DNA from: Streptomyces sp. SID12501
GTDB lineage: Bacteria > Actinomycetota > Actinomycetes > Streptomycetales > Streptomycetaceae
Length of the DNA: 64,000 nt
Direction of reading: 5' to 3'
Assembly (NCBI RefSeq): GCF_010550245.1
Contig: NZ_JAAGLU010000005.1
Coordinates: forward strand, 62,001-126,000
The notes under the pieces were generated by a model, which was given only the letters and a program-made list of their open reading frames with translations, was not told where the DNA came from and ran no database searches. Both the position numbers and the translations under genes were made by a program. Below, piece by piece: positions 42,500 to 51,918 of this stretch; within the stretch, counting starts at the first letter, position 1; every line of letters begins with the position of its first letter.

Positions 42500-44764
42500 C
42501 TACGACCGCAGCCTGAAGTCCAGTGCGGTGCAGCGCCGTCCGGCCGACACCGTGCGCACCGCCTGACCTATCGCCTTGCGTGAACCGACGAGGACCACCA
42601 GCTTCTTGGCGCGGGTGACGGCCGTATACAAAAGGTTGCGCTGGAGCATCATCCACGCGCCCGTGGTGACCGGGACGACCACCGCCGGGTACTCGCTGCC
42701 CTGGGAGCGGTGGATGGTCACGGCGTACGCGTGGGCGAGTTCGTCCAGCTCATCGAAGTCGTACGGCACTTCCTCGTCCTCGTCCGTCAGTACGGTGAGC
42801 CGCTGTTCGACCTCGTCGAGGGAGGTGACGACGCCGACGGTGCCGTTGAAGACGCCGTTCTCACCCTTGTCGTAGTTGTTGCGGATCTGCGTGACCTTGT
42901 CGCCGATGCGGAAGACCCGGCCGCCGAACCGCTTCTCGGGGAGGTCGGGGCGGCCCGGTGTGATCGCCTGCTGGAGCAGCCCGTTGAGGTTTCCGGCGCC
43001 GGCCGGACCCCGGTGCATCGGTGCGAGCACCTGGATGTCCCGCCGGGGATCGAGACCGAACTTGGCCGGAATTCGTCGTGCGGCCACATCCACGGTGAGC
43101 CGGCCGGCCTCCTCCGTGTCGTCCTCGACGAAGAGGAAGAAGTCCTTCATGCCGTCGGTGACCGGATGCTGCCCGGAGTTGATCCGGTGCGCGTTCGTCA
43201 CCACGCCCGACTGCTGGGCCTGCCGGAAGACCTTGGTGAGCCGGACGGCGGGGACCGGGCTGCCGTCGGCCAGCAGGTCCCGCAGGACCTCGCCGGCGCC
43301 GACGCTGGGGAGTTGGTCCACGTCCCCGACGAACAGCAGGTGCGCGCCCGGCGCGACCGCCTTCGCCAGCTTGTTGGCGAGCAGCAGGTCCAGCATCGAG
43401 GCCTCGTCCACCACCACCAGGTCGGCGTCGAGGGGGCGGTCCCTGTCGTAGGCCGCGTCGCCGCCGGGCTTCAGTTCCAGGAGGCGGTGGACGGTGGAGG
43501 CCTCGGCGCCGGTGAGTTCGGCCAGGCGCTTGGCGGCGCGGCCGGTCGGGGCGGCCAGTACGACCTTGGCCTTCCTGGCGCGCGCCAGCTCCACGATCGA
43601 GCGGACCGTGAAGGACTTGCCGCAGCCGGGACCGCCGGTGAGGACGGCGACCTTCTGCGTCAGCGCGAGCCGGACGGCGGCCTCCTGCTCGGGGGCGAGA
43701 TCGGCCCCCGTACGCCCCTGGAGCCACGCCAGCGCCTTGTCCCAGGCCACGTCGTGGAAGGCGGGCATCCGGTCCTCGCCGGTGCGCAGGAGGCGCAACA
43801 GCTGGGCGGAGAGGGACAGTTCGGCGCGGTGGAAGGGGACGAGGTAGACGGCCGTCACGGGCTCCGAGTCGCCGTCGGGGCCGGGGACCTTCTCCCGTAC
43901 GACTCCCGGGTCCTCGCCCTCCTCCGGGGGCGCCGCGAGTTCGGCGAGGCACTCGATGACGAGGCCCGTGTCGACCTGGAGGAGCTTCACCGCGTCCGCG
44001 ATCAACCGCTCCTCGGGGAGATAGCAGTGGCCCTGGTCGGTGGACTGCGAAAGGGCGTACTGGAGGCCCGCCTTGACGCGCTCGGGGCTGTCGTGCGGGA
44101 TGCCGACGGACTGGGCGATCTTGTCGGCGGTGAGGAAGCCGATACCCCAGACGTCGGAGGCGAGGCGGTAGGGCTGGTTCTTGACGACGGAGATCGAGGC
44201 GTCGCCGTACTTCTTGTAGATGCGCACGGCGATGGAGGTGGAGACCTCGACGCTCTGGAGGAAGAGCATGACCTCCTTGATCGCCTTCTGCTCCTCCCAG
44301 GCGTCGGCGATCTTCTTCGTGCGCTTGGGGCCGAGGCCCGGTACCTCGATGAGCCGCTTGGGCTCCTCCTCGATGATCCGGAGGGTGTCCAGACCGAAGT
44401 GCTGGGTGATGCGGTCCGCGAAGACCGGGCCGATGCCCTTGACCAGGCCCGAGCCGAGATAGCGGCGGATGCCCTGGATCGTGGCGGGCAGGACGGTCGT
44501 GTAGTTCTCGACCGTGAACTGTTTGCCGTACTGCTGGTGGGAGCCCCAACGGCCCTCCATGCGCAGGGACTCGCCCGCCTGGGCGCCGAGCAGCGCGCCC
44601 ACGACCGTGAGGAGGTCACCGGCACCGCGGCCGGTGTCGACCCGGGCGACCGTGTAGCCGTTCTCCTCGTTGGCGTACGTGATCCGCTCCAGGACGCCCT
44701 CGAGGACGGCCAGGTGCCGTTCCCCCTGCGCCGCCTGCTTCGGACCGCCCGCCTGTTTCGACAT
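42500..44764 (-). CDS. recD2: RecD2-like superfamily 1 DNA helicase
   Basis: ATP-dependent 5'-3' helicase, 754 aa, of the RecD2/TraA-like class found in bacteria lacking or supplementing RecBCD. Order: an OB-like N-terminal domain (LERITYANEENGYTVARV), helix-hairpin-helix repeats (GLVKGIGPVFADRI, IEVPGLGPKRTKKI, VWGIGFLTADKI), then helicase motor 1A with GGPGCGKS (about 375-382), APTGRAAKRL, VVDEASMLD (motif II), GDVDQLPSVG (motif III) and a C-terminal UvrD-type VTIHRSQGSEYPAV...TAVTRAKKL (motifs V-VI). All motor motifs are intact. The stop is 250 bp upstream of citA. Confidence 0.93.
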   Translation of the reverse strand: MSKQAGGPKQAAQGERHLAVLEGVLERITYANEENGYTVARVDTGRGAGDLLTVVGALLGAQAGESLRMEGRWGSHQQYGKQFTVENYTTVLPATIQGIRRYLGSGLVKGIGPVFADRITQHFGLDTLRIIEEEPKRLIEVPGLGPKRTKKIADAWEEQKAIKEVMLFLQSVEVSTSIAVRIYKKYGDASISVVKNQPYRLASDVWGIGFLTADKIAQSVGIPHDSPERVKAGLQYALSQSTDQGHCYLPEERLIADAVKLLQVDTGLVIECLAELAAPPEEGEDPGVVREKVPGPDGDSEPVTAVYLVPFHRAELSLSAQLLRLLRTGEDRMPAFHDVAWDKALAWLQGRTGADLAPEQEAAVRLALTQKVAVLTGGPGCGKSFTVRSIVELARARKAKVVLAAPTGRAAKRLAELTGAEASTVHRLLELKPGGDAAYDRDRPLDADLVVVDEASMLDLLLANKLAKAVAPGAHLLFVGDVDQLPSVGAGEVLRDLLADGSPVPAVRLTKVFRQAQQSGVVTNAHRINSGQHPVTDGMKDFFLFVEDDTEEAGRLTVDVAARRIPAKFGLDPRRDIQVLAPMHRGPAGAGNLNGLLQQAITPGRPDLPEKRFGGRVFRIGDKVTQIRNNYDKGENGVFNGTVGVVTSLDEVEQRLTVLTDEDEEVPYDFDELDELAHAYAVTIHRSQGSEYPAVVVPVTTGAWMMLQRNLLYTAVTRAKKLVVLVGSRKAIGQAVRTVSAGRRCTALDFRLRS

Positions 44765-44980
44765 GATCCGACGCTACCGCCCGGCACCGACAGGCCGTGG
44801 GTGCCTGTGGACAAGTCACCCGCGTCCCGGTCTCCGCGTGCCGCGCGCCTCGCATCACGATCCGGTATCGGGAAGCGGTCGGGGGCTTGTTTACTCGCGT
44901 GTAATCGATTCCAATCTGTCTCCAGTCGGTCGTGTAAACGATTCCACACGACTACGGAACCACAAGGAGGTGGTCCGGCG
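44765..44980 (+). promoter_or_regulatory. ribose operon control region with twin LacI-type operators
   Basis: Two copies of TGTAA(T/A)CGATTCCA lie at 44900-44913 and 44933-44946, 33 bp apart. Their CG-centred arms are the target type of LacI-family regulators. The second ends 34 bp before the lacI-type start, so autoregulation of the whole rbs operon is likely. The ribosome site AAGGAGGT is at 44964-44971. Confidence 0.8.
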
Positions 44981-46045
44981 ATGGCCAGCATCAAGGACGT
45001 CGCCGCCGAGGCGGGCGTGTCCGTCGCCACGGTGTCGCGGGTCCTGAACGAGCATCCGTCGGTCAGCGTGGACGCACGCGCACGCGTGCTGGCCGCCGTC
45101 GAGGCGCTGGGCTACCGCCCGAACGCCGTCGCCCGCTCCCTGCGCACCGACCAGACCCGCACCCTCGGCCTGGTCATCAGCGACGTGATGAACCCCTACT
45201 TCACGACCCTGGCCCGCTCGGTCGAGGAGGAGGCCCGCGCTCTCGGCTACAGCGTGATCATCGGCAATGCCGACGAACGCCCCGACCTCCAGGACCACCA
45301 CGTACGGACCCTGCTGGACCGCCGTATCGACGGCCTGCTCGTCTCCCCCACCGACGGCGGCTCCCCGCTGATGCTGGACACCGCGCGCGGGGGCACCCCG
45401 ATGGTCTTCGTCGACCGCTGGATCCCGGGCCTGGACGTGGACGTGCCAGTCGTGCGGGCGGACGGGCGCCAGGCGGTCCGGGACCTCGTCGCCCACCTGT
45501 ACGGGCTCGGCCACCGGCGGCTCGCGATCATCGCGGGCCCGGCGGCCACCACCACCGGCAGTGAGCGAGTCGAGGCCTTCAGGGAGGCCCTCGCCGAGTA
45601 CGGGCTGCCGCTCCCCGACGCCTACACAGGCCAGGGCGACTTCCAGGCCGAGAGCGGGCGCCGGGTGACGGACGCCTTCCTCGACCTGGCCGAGCCGCCC
45701 GAGGTCGTGTTCGCTGCCGACAACCTGATGGCGCTGGGCGCGCTGGACGCCGTACGCGCGCGTGGGATGCGGGTTCCGCAGGACATCGCGCTCGCTGCCT
45801 TCGACGACATCCCGTGGTTCGTGCACACCGATCCGCCCGTCACGGCCATCGCGCAGCCGACCGGCGAGCTGGGTCGGGCCGCCGTCCGGGCGCTGGTCGA
45901 CATGATCGAGGGACGACCTCCGCAGTCCGTGACGCTGGCCGCGCACCTCGTCGTACGGCGGTCGTGCGGCGAGCCGGCCCCGGCCACGACCCCGACCCCG
46001 ATCTCATCCGAAGAGCCACCCGTGACGAACAGGAGCCAGTCGTGA
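44981..46045 (+). CDS. rbsR: LacI-family regulator of the ribose operon
   Basis: A 354-aa repressor. HTH IKDVAAEAGVSVATVSRVLN (4-23) and hinge helix NAVARSLRT, then a periplasmic-binding-like effector domain (TLGLVISDVMNPYFTTLARSVEE... through FDDIPWFV). The C-terminus is Thr/Pro-rich. It is the first gene of the operon and overlaps the rbsA start (GTGA at 46042-46045). Ribose or a ribose phosphate is the expected inducer, by context. It probably binds the twin TGTAANCGATTCCA sites just upstream. Confidence 0.9.
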   Translation: MASIKDVAAEAGVSVATVSRVLNEHPSVSVDARARVLAAVEALGYRPNAVARSLRTDQTRTLGLVISDVMNPYFTTLARSVEEEARALGYSVIIGNADERPDLQDHHVRTLLDRRIDGLLVSPTDGGSPLMLDTARGGTPMVFVDRWIPGLDVDVPVVRADGRQAVRDLVAHLYGLGHRRLAIIAGPAATTTGSERVEAFREALAEYGLPLPDAYTGQGDFQAESGRRVTDAFLDLAEPPEVVFAADNLMALGALDAVRARGMRVPQDIALAAFDDIPWFVHTDPPVTAIAQPTGELGRAAVRALVDMIEGRPPQSVTLAAHLVVRRSCGEPAPATTPTPISSEEPPVTNRSQS

Positions 46046-47604
46046 GCAACCAGGACGAGTTGCTGCGCATCGAAGGCATACGGAAGTCCTTTCCCGGTGT
46101 GGTCGCGCTCGACGGCGTCGACTTCGAGCTGCGCCGGGGCGAGGTGCACGTACTGCTCGGTGAGAACGGCGCGGGCAAGAGCACCCTCATCAAGATGCTC
46201 TCCGGCGCGTATCGCCCCGATGCCGGCCGCGTCCTCGTGGACGGCGAGGAGACCCGTATCCACGGGGCGCAGGACTCCGAGCGTCTCGGGATCGCCACCA
46301 TCTACCAGGAGTTCAACCTCGTACCCGATCTGACGGTCGCCGAGAACATCTTCCTGGGGCGGCAGCCGCGCCGCTACGGGATGATCGACCGCAAGCGGAT
46401 GGAGGCCGACGCCGCCGAGTTGCTGGAGCGGGTCGGCGTGAACGTGTCTCCACGCGTGCGCGTGCGTGAACTCGGCATCGCGCGGCTCCAGATGGTCGAG
46501 ATCGCGAAGGCGCTGAGCCTGAACGCACGCGTCCTGATCATGGACGAGCCGACCGCCGTCCTCACCTCCGAAGAGGTCGAGAAGCTGTTCGCGATCGTGC
46601 GCTCGCTGCGCGAGGACGGTGTCGGGATCGTCTTCATCACCCATCACCTGGAGGAGATCGCCGCCCTGGGAGACCGGGTGACGGTCCTCCGCGACGGCAA
46701 GAGTGTCGGGCAGGTGCCGGCGGACACGCCCGAGGACGAGCTCGTACGGCTCATGGTCGGGCGGTCGATCGAACAGCAGTACCCGCGAGAGGCCGCCGAG
46801 GCGGGCGCCGCCCTGCTCAAGGTGGAAGGGCTCACCCGGGACGGTGTCTTCCACGACGTGAGTTTCGAGGTGCGGGCCGGTGAGGTCGTCGGCATCGCGG
46901 GGCTGGTCGGGGCCGGGCGTACGGAGGTGGCGCGCGCGGTGTTCGGCGCCGATCCGTACGACAGGGGATCGGTTTCCGTGGCGGGCGCCGCCGTGCGCGG
47001 GAGTGACGTCGGGGCCGCCATGTCCGCCGGGATCGGGCTCGTGCCCGAGGACCGCAAGGGGCAGGGGCTGGTGCTCGACGCCTCGGTCGAGGAGAACCTC
47101 GGCCTGGTCACCCTGCGGGCCGCGACCAGGGGCGGGCTGGTCGACCTCAAGGGGCAGCGGGCCGCCGCCGCGAAGGTCGCCGAGCAGCTGGGCGTACGGA
47201 TGGCCGGGCTCGGCCAGCAGGTGCGCACCCTCTCCGGGGGCAACCAGCAGAAGGTCGTCATCGGCAAGTGGCTGCTCGCGAACACCCGGGTGCTGATCCT
47301 CGACGAGCCGACGCGCGGTATCGACGTCGGCGCCAAGGTCGAGATCTACCAGCTGGTCAACGAGCTGACGGCCGCCGGCGCCGCCGTACTGATGATCTCC
47401 AGCGATCTGCCCGAGGTGCTCGGAATGAGCGACCGGGTGCTCGTGATGGCACAGGGCCGGATCGCCGGTGAACTCACGGCCGCCGAGGCCACCCAGGACT
47501 CCGTGATGGCGCTCGCCGTCAGCACGAACATCGGCACTGACATCAGCACTGACATCAGCACTGACAATGGAACTACTGCTGTGGAGGGCTCCCGTGGCCA
47601 CTGA
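46042..47604 (+). CDS. rbsA: ribose ABC transporter ATPase (two ABC domains)
   Basis: A 520-aa duplicated ATPase of the sugar CUT2 class. Domain 1: Walker A GENGAGKS (about 42-49) and Walker B VLIMDEPTAVL, with a degenerate signature (RELGIARLQMVEIAKAL). Domain 2 has a weak Walker A (GLVGAGRTEVARAV), which is usual for the family, a canonical LSGGNQQKVVIGKWL and LILDEPTRGIDVGAK. The C-terminus carries a TDIS-type short repeat encoded by ATCGGCACTGAC-like DNA. GTG start with AGGAG at 46031-46035. It overlaps the permease/binding-protein gene by 11 bp. Confidence 0.95.
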   Translation: MSNQDELLRIEGIRKSFPGVVALDGVDFELRRGEVHVLLGENGAGKSTLIKMLSGAYRPDAGRVLVDGEETRIHGAQDSERLGIATIYQEFNLVPDLTVAENIFLGRQPRRYGMIDRKRMEADAAELLERVGVNVSPRVRVRELGIARLQMVEIAKALSLNARVLIMDEPTAVLTSEEVEKLFAIVRSLREDGVGIVFITHHLEEIAALGDRVTVLRDGKSVGQVPADTPEDELVRLMVGRSIEQQYPREAAEAGAALLKVEGLTRDGVFHDVSFEVRAGEVVGIAGLVGAGRTEVARAVFGADPYDRGSVSVAGAAVRGSDVGAAMSAGIGLVPEDRKGQGLVLDASVEENLGLVTLRAATRGGLVDLKGQRAAAAKVAEQLGVRMAGLGQQVRTLSGGNQQKVVIGKWLLANTRVLILDEPTRGIDVGAKVEIYQLVNELTAAGAAVLMISSDLPEVLGMSDRVLVMAQGRIAGELTAAEATQDSVMALAVSTNIGTDISTDISTDNGTTAVEGSRGH

Positions 47605-49549
47605 CACGCTCAAGAGCACGACGGGCGCGAGTGGCGCCACGAGCGGCCTGCGCCGCGTTCTGCTCGACAACGGCGCGCTGACCGCGCTCATCGTCCTCGT
47701 CATCGCGATGTCGGCGCTGTCCGGCGACTTCCTGACGACGGACAACCTGCTCAACGTGGGCGTCCAGGCGGCCGTGACGGCCGTTCTCGCCTTCGGCGTC
47801 ACCTTCGTGATCGTCTCGGCGGGCATCGACCTGTCGGTCGGTTCCGTCGCCGCGCTGTCGGCCACCGTCCTTGCCTGGGCGGCGACTTCGGAGGGCGTGC
47901 CGGTCGCGATAGCGGTCGTCCTGGCCGTCGTCACCGGCATCGCGTGCGGCCTGGTCAACGGCTTCCTGATCTCGTACGGCAAACTGCCGCCGTTCATCGC
48001 GACGCTCGCCATGCTGTCGGTGGGGCGCGGTCTGTCGCTGGTGATCTCGCAGGGTTCGCCGATCGCGTTCCCGTCGTCGGTCTCGCACCTCGGTGACACG
48101 CTGGGCGGCTGGCTGCCGGTGCCGGTGCTGGTGATGGTGGCCCTGGGGCTCGTCACCGCGTTCGTTCTCGGCCGTACGTACCTGGGTCGCTCCATGTACG
48201 CGATCGGCGGCAACGAGGAGGCGGCCCGGCTGTCCGGGCTGCGGGTGAAGAAGCAGAAGCTGGCGATCTACGCGCTGTCCGGGCTGTTCGCCGCCGCCGC
48301 GGGCATCGTGCTCGCGTCGCGGCTGTCCTCCGCGCAGCCGCAGGCCGCGCAGGGGTACGAGCTGGACGCCATCGCGGCGGTCGTCATCGGTGGGGCTTCG
48401 CTGGCCGGTGGTACCGGTAAGGCGTCCGGGACACTGATCGGCGCGCTGATCCTTGCGGTGCTGAGGAACGGCCTCAACCTGCTGTCCGTGTCGGCGTTTT
48501 GGCAGCAGGTCGTCATCGGTGTCGTGATCGCGCTGGCGGTGCTGCTCGACACTGCGAGGAGGAAGAGCGGGGCTACCGTGGCACCGGCCGGGGCGGCCGG
48601 TGGCGGGGACCGGCGCAAGCAGGCACTGACGTACGGGCTGGCCGCGGTGGTCGCGGTGGCTGTCGTGGGGGCCACCTCGCTGCTGCACAACGGCTCGTCG
48701 TCCGCGACGAACCGGAAGGTGGGTCTGTCCCTGTCGACGCTGAACAACCCTTTCTTCGTGCAGATCCGGGCCGGCGCGCAGGCGGAGGCCAAGAAGCTGG
48801 GCGTGGACCTGACCGTCACGGACGCCCAGAACGACGCCTCCCAGCAGGCCAACCAACTGCAGAACTTCACCAGTTCGGGCCTCGGCGCGATCATCGTCAA
48901 CCCGGTGGACTCGGACGCGACGGGGCCTGCCGCGCGGGCCGTGAACAAGTCCGGAATCCCGCTCGTCGCGGTCGACCGGTCGGTCAACAACGCGGACACC
49001 GCCACACTCGTCGCCTCCGACAACACGGCCGGCGGCAGGCTGGCCGCGAAGGCGCTCGCCGAGAAGCTGGGCGGCTCGGGCACGATCGTCGTCCTCCAGG
49101 GCCAGGCGGGCACCTCCGCGAGCCGTGAGCGCGGCGCCGGCTTCACCGAGGGGCTGAAGGCCTACCCGGGCATCAAGATCGTCGCCAAGCAGCCGGCCGA
49201 CTGGGACCGCACCAAGGGCCTCGACGTCATGACCAACCTGCTCCAGGCGAACTCCGGCATCAGCGGTGTCTTCGCCGAGAACGACGAGATGGCACTCGGC
49301 GCGATCAAGGCGCTGGGCAGCAAGGCGGGCAAGTCGGTACAGGTGATCGGCTTCGACGGTACGACCGACGGGCTGAAGGCGGTCGCGGACGGTTCGCTGT
49401 ACGCGTCGGTCGCCCAGCAGCCCAAGGAGCTCGGGAGGATCGCGGTGGAGAACGCGCTGCGGGTCGCCGAGGGCAAGGACGTCGAGAAGGCGGTGATGGT
49501 GCCGGTGAAGGTGGTCACGAAGGAGAACGTGGCGGCGTTCGGCGGCTGA
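47594..49549 (+). CDS. rbsC: fused ribose ABC permease and substrate-binding protein
   Basis: One 651-aa frame holds both functions. Residues 20-320 are a CUT2 permease with about ten helices (GIDLSVGS at 77-84, the GGNEEAARLSG loop, GKASGTLIGALIL). A basic linker follows (321-345), then a membrane helix 346-364, and 374-651 is an RbsB-like periplasmic-binding domain (VGLSLSTLNNPFF, VDLTVTDAQNDAS, GFDGTTDGLKAV). The helix would tether the binding protein to the outer face beside its own channel, replacing a lipoprotein anchor. No frameshift or stop is seen between the two parts. GTG start with GGAGGG 6 bp upstream. Confidence 0.93.
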   Translation: MATDTLKSTTGASGATSGLRRVLLDNGALTALIVLVIAMSALSGDFLTTDNLLNVGVQAAVTAVLAFGVTFVIVSAGIDLSVGSVAALSATVLAWAATSEGVPVAIAVVLAVVTGIACGLVNGFLISYGKLPPFIATLAMLSVGRGLSLVISQGSPIAFPSSVSHLGDTLGGWLPVPVLVMVALGLVTAFVLGRTYLGRSMYAIGGNEEAARLSGLRVKKQKLAIYALSGLFAAAAGIVLASRLSSAQPQAAQGYELDAIAAVVIGGASLAGGTGKASGTLIGALILAVLRNGLNLLSVSAFWQQVVIGVVIALAVLLDTARRKSGATVAPAGAAGGGDRRKQALTYGLAAVVAVAVVGATSLLHNGSSSATNRKVGLSLSTLNNPFFVQIRAGAQAEAKKLGVDLTVTDAQNDASQQANQLQNFTSSGLGAIIVNPVDSDATGPAARAVNKSGIPLVAVDRSVNNADTATLVASDNTAGGRLAAKALAEKLGGSGTIVVLQGQAGTSASRERGAGFTEGLKAYPGIKIVAKQPADWDRTKGLDVMTNLLQANSGISGVFAENDEMALGAIKALGSKAGKSVQVIGFDGTTDGLKAVADGSLYASVAQQPKELGRIAVENALRVAEGKDVEKAVMVPVKVVTKENVAAFGG

Positions 49550-49561
49550 GCCGGATCTCTC

Positions 49562-49600
49562 TCCGGGGAGCGCTTCAGGGCGCACCTCCGGGAGCGCTTC
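49562..49600 (+). repeat. duplicated CCGGGGAGCGCTTC element in the rbs spacer
   Basis: Two copies of CCGG(G)GAGCGCTTC at 49563-49576 and 49588-49600, period about 25 bp, with AGCGCT palindromic core. They lie between the fused transporter gene and rbsK. They could be operators or part of an mRNA hairpin that lowers expression of the kinase; not the same as the TGTAANCGATTCCA sites. Confidence 0.45.
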
Positions 49601-49752
49601 GGGGATCGTGAGGAGTGGGCAGGCCGGGCGCCTTTTGTCGAGGCTGCCCGGCCCGCCCGGCGGCAGACCGGCCTACCGGCTGACCGAACTTGGCAATCGG
49701 CCGACTCACCGGCTGTCGGCCGGTACAACTGACGACTATGGGGAGACTGTTC

Positions 49753-50661
49753 ATGTACGACTACGACCTGCTGGTCGTGGGATCGGCCAACGCCGACCTG
49801 GTCACCGTGGTCGAGCGGCGGCCCGCCGCCGGTGAGACGGTGCTCGGATCCGACCTGGTCGTCCACCCTGGCGGCAAGGGCGCCAACCAGGCCGTCGCCG
49901 CAGCCCGGTTGGGGGCCCGTACGGCGTTGCTGGCCCGGGTCGGCAACGACGGCCACGGCCGCCTGCTGCTCGACTCGATACGGGAAGCCGGTGTCGACAC
50001 GGTGGGCGTCCTGGTGGGCGGGGCGCCGACGGGGGTCGCGCTGATCACGGTGGACCCGTCCGGCGACAACAGCATCGTGGTGTCGCCGGGCGCCAACGGG
50101 CGGCTGTCGCCCGAGGACATCAGAGCCGCGGGGAGCCTGTTCCAGGCCGCGCGGGTGGTGTCGGCGCAGTTGGAGATTCCGCTGGAGTCGGTCGTGGAGG
50201 TCGTACGGAACCTGGCTCCCGAGGGCCGGTTCGTCCTGAACCCGTCCCCTCCCCGCCCGCTGCCGCGTGAAGTCCTTTCTGCCTGCGACCCGTTGATCGT
50301 GAACGAGCACGAGGCCCGGGTGATCGCCGGTGCGGACGCCGAGTTGGGCGACTCGCCGGAGGACTGGGCGAAGACGCTGCTCGCGCTCGGGCCGCGCTCG
50401 GTCGTCATCACCCTGGGCGCGGAGGGCGCGTTGGTCGCCGTACGGGCCGGGGAGCGGGTACGGGTGCCGTCGGTGCCCGTGGAGGCCGTGGACACGACGG
50501 GGGCGGGCGACGCGTTCACCGCCGCGCTGGCGTGGCGGCTGGGCGCGGGCGAGTCGTTGGCGAAAGCCGCGGCGTACGCGGCCCGGGTGGGCGCGGCTGC
50601 GGTGACTCGGCCAGGGGCCCAGGATTCCTTCCCCACTGCCGCGGAGGTCGAGGCGCTGTGA
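49753..50661 (+). CDS. rbsK: ribokinase
   Basis: PfkB-family kinase, 302 aa, phosphorylating ribose to ribose 5-phosphate. N-terminal DLLVVGSANADLV with the ribose-binding Asn/Asp, HPGGKGANQAVAAARLG (signature 1), LNPSPPRPL, VNEHEA(R), and the catalytic DTTGAGDAF near residue 255. The ATG at 49753 is preferred because GGGGAG lies 8 bp upstream; ATG 49738 lacks a ribosome site. It ends with GTGA overlapping rbsD. It is separated from the fused transporter gene by 203 bp containing a repeated GGAGCGCTTC element. Confidence 0.94.
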   Translation: MYDYDLLVVGSANADLVTVVERRPAAGETVLGSDLVVHPGGKGANQAVAAARLGARTALLARVGNDGHGRLLLDSIREAGVDTVGVLVGGAPTGVALITVDPSGDNSIVVSPGANGRLSPEDIRAAGSLFQAARVVSAQLEIPLESVVEVVRNLAPEGRFVLNPSPPRPLPREVLSACDPLIVNEHEARVIAGADAELGDSPEDWAKTLLALGPRSVVITLGAEGALVAVRAGERVRVPSVPVEAVDTTGAGDAFTAALAWRLGAGESLAKAAAYAARVGAAAVTRPGAQDSFPTAAEVEAL

Positions 50662-51053
50662 AGCGAGGCGGAATCCTGAACCGTCATCTCGCGGGCGCGC
50701 TGGCCGAGTTGGGCCACGGCGACGGGGTGCTGGTGTGTGACGCCGGTATGCCGATCCCGGCCGGGCCGCGCGTCGTCGACCTGGCCTTCCGGGCCGGGGT
50801 GCCGTCCTTCGCGGAGATCCTCGACGGGTTGCTGACCGAGCTGGTGGTGGAGGGGGCTACGGCGGCGACAGAGGTACGGGAGGTGAACCCGGGGGCTGCG
50901 AAGCTGCTGGACGGGTACTTTCCCGACCCCGCACTCACCCTCGTCCCGCATGAGCGGCTCAAGGAACTGTCGGCGGGAGCACGGCTGGTCGTACGGACGG
51001 GAGAGGCTCGGCCGTACGCGAACGTGCTGCTGCGGTGCGGGGTCTTCTTCTGA
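50658..51053 (+). CDS. rbsD: D-ribose pyranase
   Basis: A 131-aa mutarotase that interconverts pyranose and furanose forms so that ribokinase receives its substrate. Family hallmarks are ILNRHLAGALAELGHGDGVLVCDAGMPIP with the catalytic His, DLAFRAGVPSF and a C-terminal RTGEARPYANVLLRCGVFF, matching the RbsD ending that lines the active site of the neighbouring subunit. The GTG overlaps the rbsK stop. It is the last gene of the operon; a GAGTCGGGGTTGCGTC-type short repeat (51053-51115) follows. Confidence 0.95.
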   Translation: MKRGGILNRHLAGALAELGHGDGVLVCDAGMPIPAGPRVVDLAFRAGVPSFAEILDGLLTELVVEGATAATEVREVNPGAAKLLDGYFPDPALTLVPHERLKELSAGARLVVRTGEARPYANVLLRCGVFF

Positions 51054-51119
51054 GCCGGGGCTGTGTTGAAAGTCGGGGTTGCGTCTGAGCCGGGGTTGCG
51101 TCCGAGTCGGGTTGGAGGT

Positions 51120-51767
51120 TCAGAGACTCGCACGCGTGAACGTCACATGGGTGACTCCGCTGGGCGAGGAGGTGGCCTCGACCTCGTAGTCCTTCTGGAG
51201 GTCCTCCAGGCCGTCCCAGAGGCGTACGCCCCGGCCGAGCAGGATCGGGGCCACCACGATGTGCAGGTGGTCGATGAGCCCTGCGGCGAGGAAGTCGCGG
51301 AGCACGGTGGGCCCACCGCCGATGCGTACGTCCTGGCCGCCCGCTGCCTCGCGGGCCGTCTCGAGCGCCTTGGCGGGCGACGTGTCGAGGAAGTGGAACG
51401 TCGTGCCGCCCTCCATCTCGATCGACGGGCGCGGGTGGTGGGTGAGGATGAAGGTCGGTGTGTGGAAGGGCGGGTTGGGCCCCCACCACCCCTTCCAGTC
51501 CGGGTCCTCGTGCCAGCCGGGCGGGCCGAACTTCCCGGCGCCCATGATCTCGGCACCGATCCCGGGCGTGAACTGCCGCGCGAAGGCGTCGTCGAGGCCG
51601 CCGGTCCCGCCTGGCTCGCCGACCATGTCGTGCCAGAACCGGGTGGTGCGCATCCACTCGTGGAGCCTTCCGCCGGCGTGGCCGAAGGGCGCGTCGTGGC
51701 TCAGTCCCTCACCGGTGCCGAAGCCGTCGAGCGAGATGGAGAAGTTGTGGACGCGGGCGAGTGACAT
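51120..51767 (-). CDS. dihydrofolate reductase family protein (RibD C-terminal fold)
   Basis: A 215-aa protein of the DHFR/RibD-C superfamily. N-terminal VHNFSISLDGFGTG, the GGTTFHFL strand, an IGGGPTVLRDFLAAGLIDHLHIVVAPILLGRG segment typical for NADPH binding and the last strands. The family is large and most members have unknown substrates. It starts at an ATG after the GACTCC-rich spacer, with a ribosome site CGGAGT. It is convergent with rbsD and downstream of the spacer at 51768-52138. Confidence 0.85.
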   Translation of the reverse strand: MSLARVHNFSISLDGFGTGEGLSHDAPFGHAGGRLHEWMRTTRFWHDMVGEPGGTGGLDDAFARQFTPGIGAEIMGAGKFGPPGWHEDPDWKGWWGPNPPFHTPTFILTHHPRPSIEMEGGTTFHFLDTSPAKALETAREAAGGQDVRIGGGPTVLRDFLAAGLIDHLHIVVAPILLGRGVRLWDGLEDLQKDYEVEATSSPSGVTHVTFTRASL

Positions 51768-51884
51768 GTGCTGCGACTCCGTTCCTGCGGCTGGTCGAGT
51801 CCTGCCGGCGGTCGAGCTTCGCCAAATCTTCCCAGGACCTCAAGCTAGCCGGAGGTGGTGTCTTCCGCCGGTCGGGTTCAGCAT

Positions 51885-51918
51885 CGAGGGGGCCCGGTCC
51901 GTCGACCGGGCCCCCTCG
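51885..51918. terminator. perfect 15-bp stem hairpin
   Basis: Arms 51885-51899 (CGAGGGGGCCCGGTC) and 51904-51918 with a CGTC loop. It lies in the spacer upstream of the DHFR-like gene and downstream of the leftward sugar operon, a strong factor-independent stop candidate. Confidence 0.75.
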
